This document shows, in pieces, positions 63,384 to 64,000 of a stretch of 64,000 bases of DNA. Location of the stretch: positions 86,073,343-86,137,342 of the forward strand of contig CM035229.1 in assembly GCA_020226215.1 (NCBI GenBank), written 5' to 3'. The translations under genes were made by a program, and so were the position numbers. The stretch is from Sindora glabra (Eukaryota > Streptophyta > Magnoliopsida > Fabales > Fabaceae). Every line of letters begins with the position of its first letter. The stretch's first letter is position 1. The notes beneath the pieces were generated by a model that was not told the origin of the DNA, did no database searches, and was given only the letters and a program-made list of their open reading frames with translations.

Positions 63384-64000
63384 GATCTAGTTATCCAAAT
63401 CTATCCAACTTTATGGTAGCATTTAGATGAAAAGTGCCTTAATAATATTAAGTACCATTATGATTGTACCTGTAATCAGATTACTTGACTTTGATACGTC
63501 ATAGGCATGAATTTTATTATTTTTAAAATATTTTTATTTTATTATTTTTAAAATATTTTTAAATAATTAGTTGATTTAGTTATTCAATCCTTTCAATTTC
63601 ATGATAGGATCTAAATAAAATAATGTATCTCAATAATATTAAGTACAATTATAATCGCACTTGTAATCGAATTATTTAATTTCAATACATCATAAGCACA
63701 AGTTTTATTATTTTAAATATTTTTTTATTTATTATATTTAAAAATATTTTTAAAGAATTTTTATTTTATTATTGATGAAATATTATTATTTTTTATAAAA
63801 AATTTCATTTTGTTATTTTTAAAATATTTTTTATAAAATAATTGTAATATAATTTTTTAGTAACAAAAATCATTTTAATGAATTTTATTTATTTAAAAAT
63901 ATTATATTAATAATTTTTATTTAAATTATCAAATTTGTCCAATTTCATGGTCAAATCTAAAATAAAAATTTGAAAGAATTGAAATTATGACTCTAATATT
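63384..64000. repeat. 189-bp tandem repeat, diverged
   Basis: Copy 1 at 63384-63572 and copy 2 at 63573-63760 share GAT(C/T)TAGTTAT(C/T)CAAT and AATAATATTAAGTAC blocks. A partial third copy (AATTTCATGGTCAAATCTAAA) lies near 63935. The rest is AT-rich filler reaching the window end. Confidence 0.7.

Overview
The window is nuclear DNA of a flowering plant, almost certainly a eudicot. It is strongly AT-rich, its one intact gene has 12 exons with GT-AG introns, and most of the rest is plant-type transposon debris (Copia, hAT, Mutator-like with a plant mobile domain, CACTA). The species cannot be named from the sequence.

Layout. 1-3.8 kb: a broken minus-strand gene for the coatomer subunit beta'-COP. 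Its 5' exon and start (3.3-3.8 kb) and two internal exons (0.3-1.0 kb) survive. The roughly 600 codons expected between them are missing and a dead hAT transposase sits there. One intron-exon boundary of this gene has been amplified into four 150-bp tandem copies. 3.8-8.2 kb: AT-rich spacer with simple repeats and a possible old Copia leader. 8.2-24.9 kb: a nest of Copia elements. An old Copia pol was split by a 9.2-kb Copia element (9161-18386, 5-bp target duplication CATTT). It was split again inside RNase H by a solo LTR of the same family (20691-22345). A third LTR of that family lies just downstream (23269-24939, duplication AGTTC). 24.9-29.2 kb: spacer with an LTR-like stretch.

29.2-33.2 kb: the only intact gene, a minus-strand group 3 sulfate transporter (SULTR3;5-like). 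Twelve exons join in phase to 649 codons, with a TATA box about 95 bp before the ATG. 33.2-44.8 kb: AT-rich spacer with a few gene-like patches and an array of CGTCTATATA-type motifs. 44.86-54.69 kb: a complete but dead Mutator-like element with matching terminal inverted repeats and a perfect 9-bp target duplication (TTGCGATGT). It carries a MULE transposase relic and, downstream in the same orientation, a plant mobile domain (PMD) relic. 57.4-60.8 kb: a dead CACTA (En/Spm) transposase of the Tnp2 type with a DUF4216-like tail. 60.9-64 kb: repeats, short CACTA-like open frames and a GC-richer patch resembling plant LTR-retrotransposon repeats.

Only the sulfate transporter looks functional. 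It would act in sulfate movement across a cell membrane. Everything else records successive insertion and decay: Copia into Copia, hAT into or beside a coatomer gene, and a gene-carrying MULE. The strongest candidates for a second look are the MULE-PMD element with its exact boundaries, the amplified beta'-COP splice boundary, and the conserved hairpins in the Copia LTR family.
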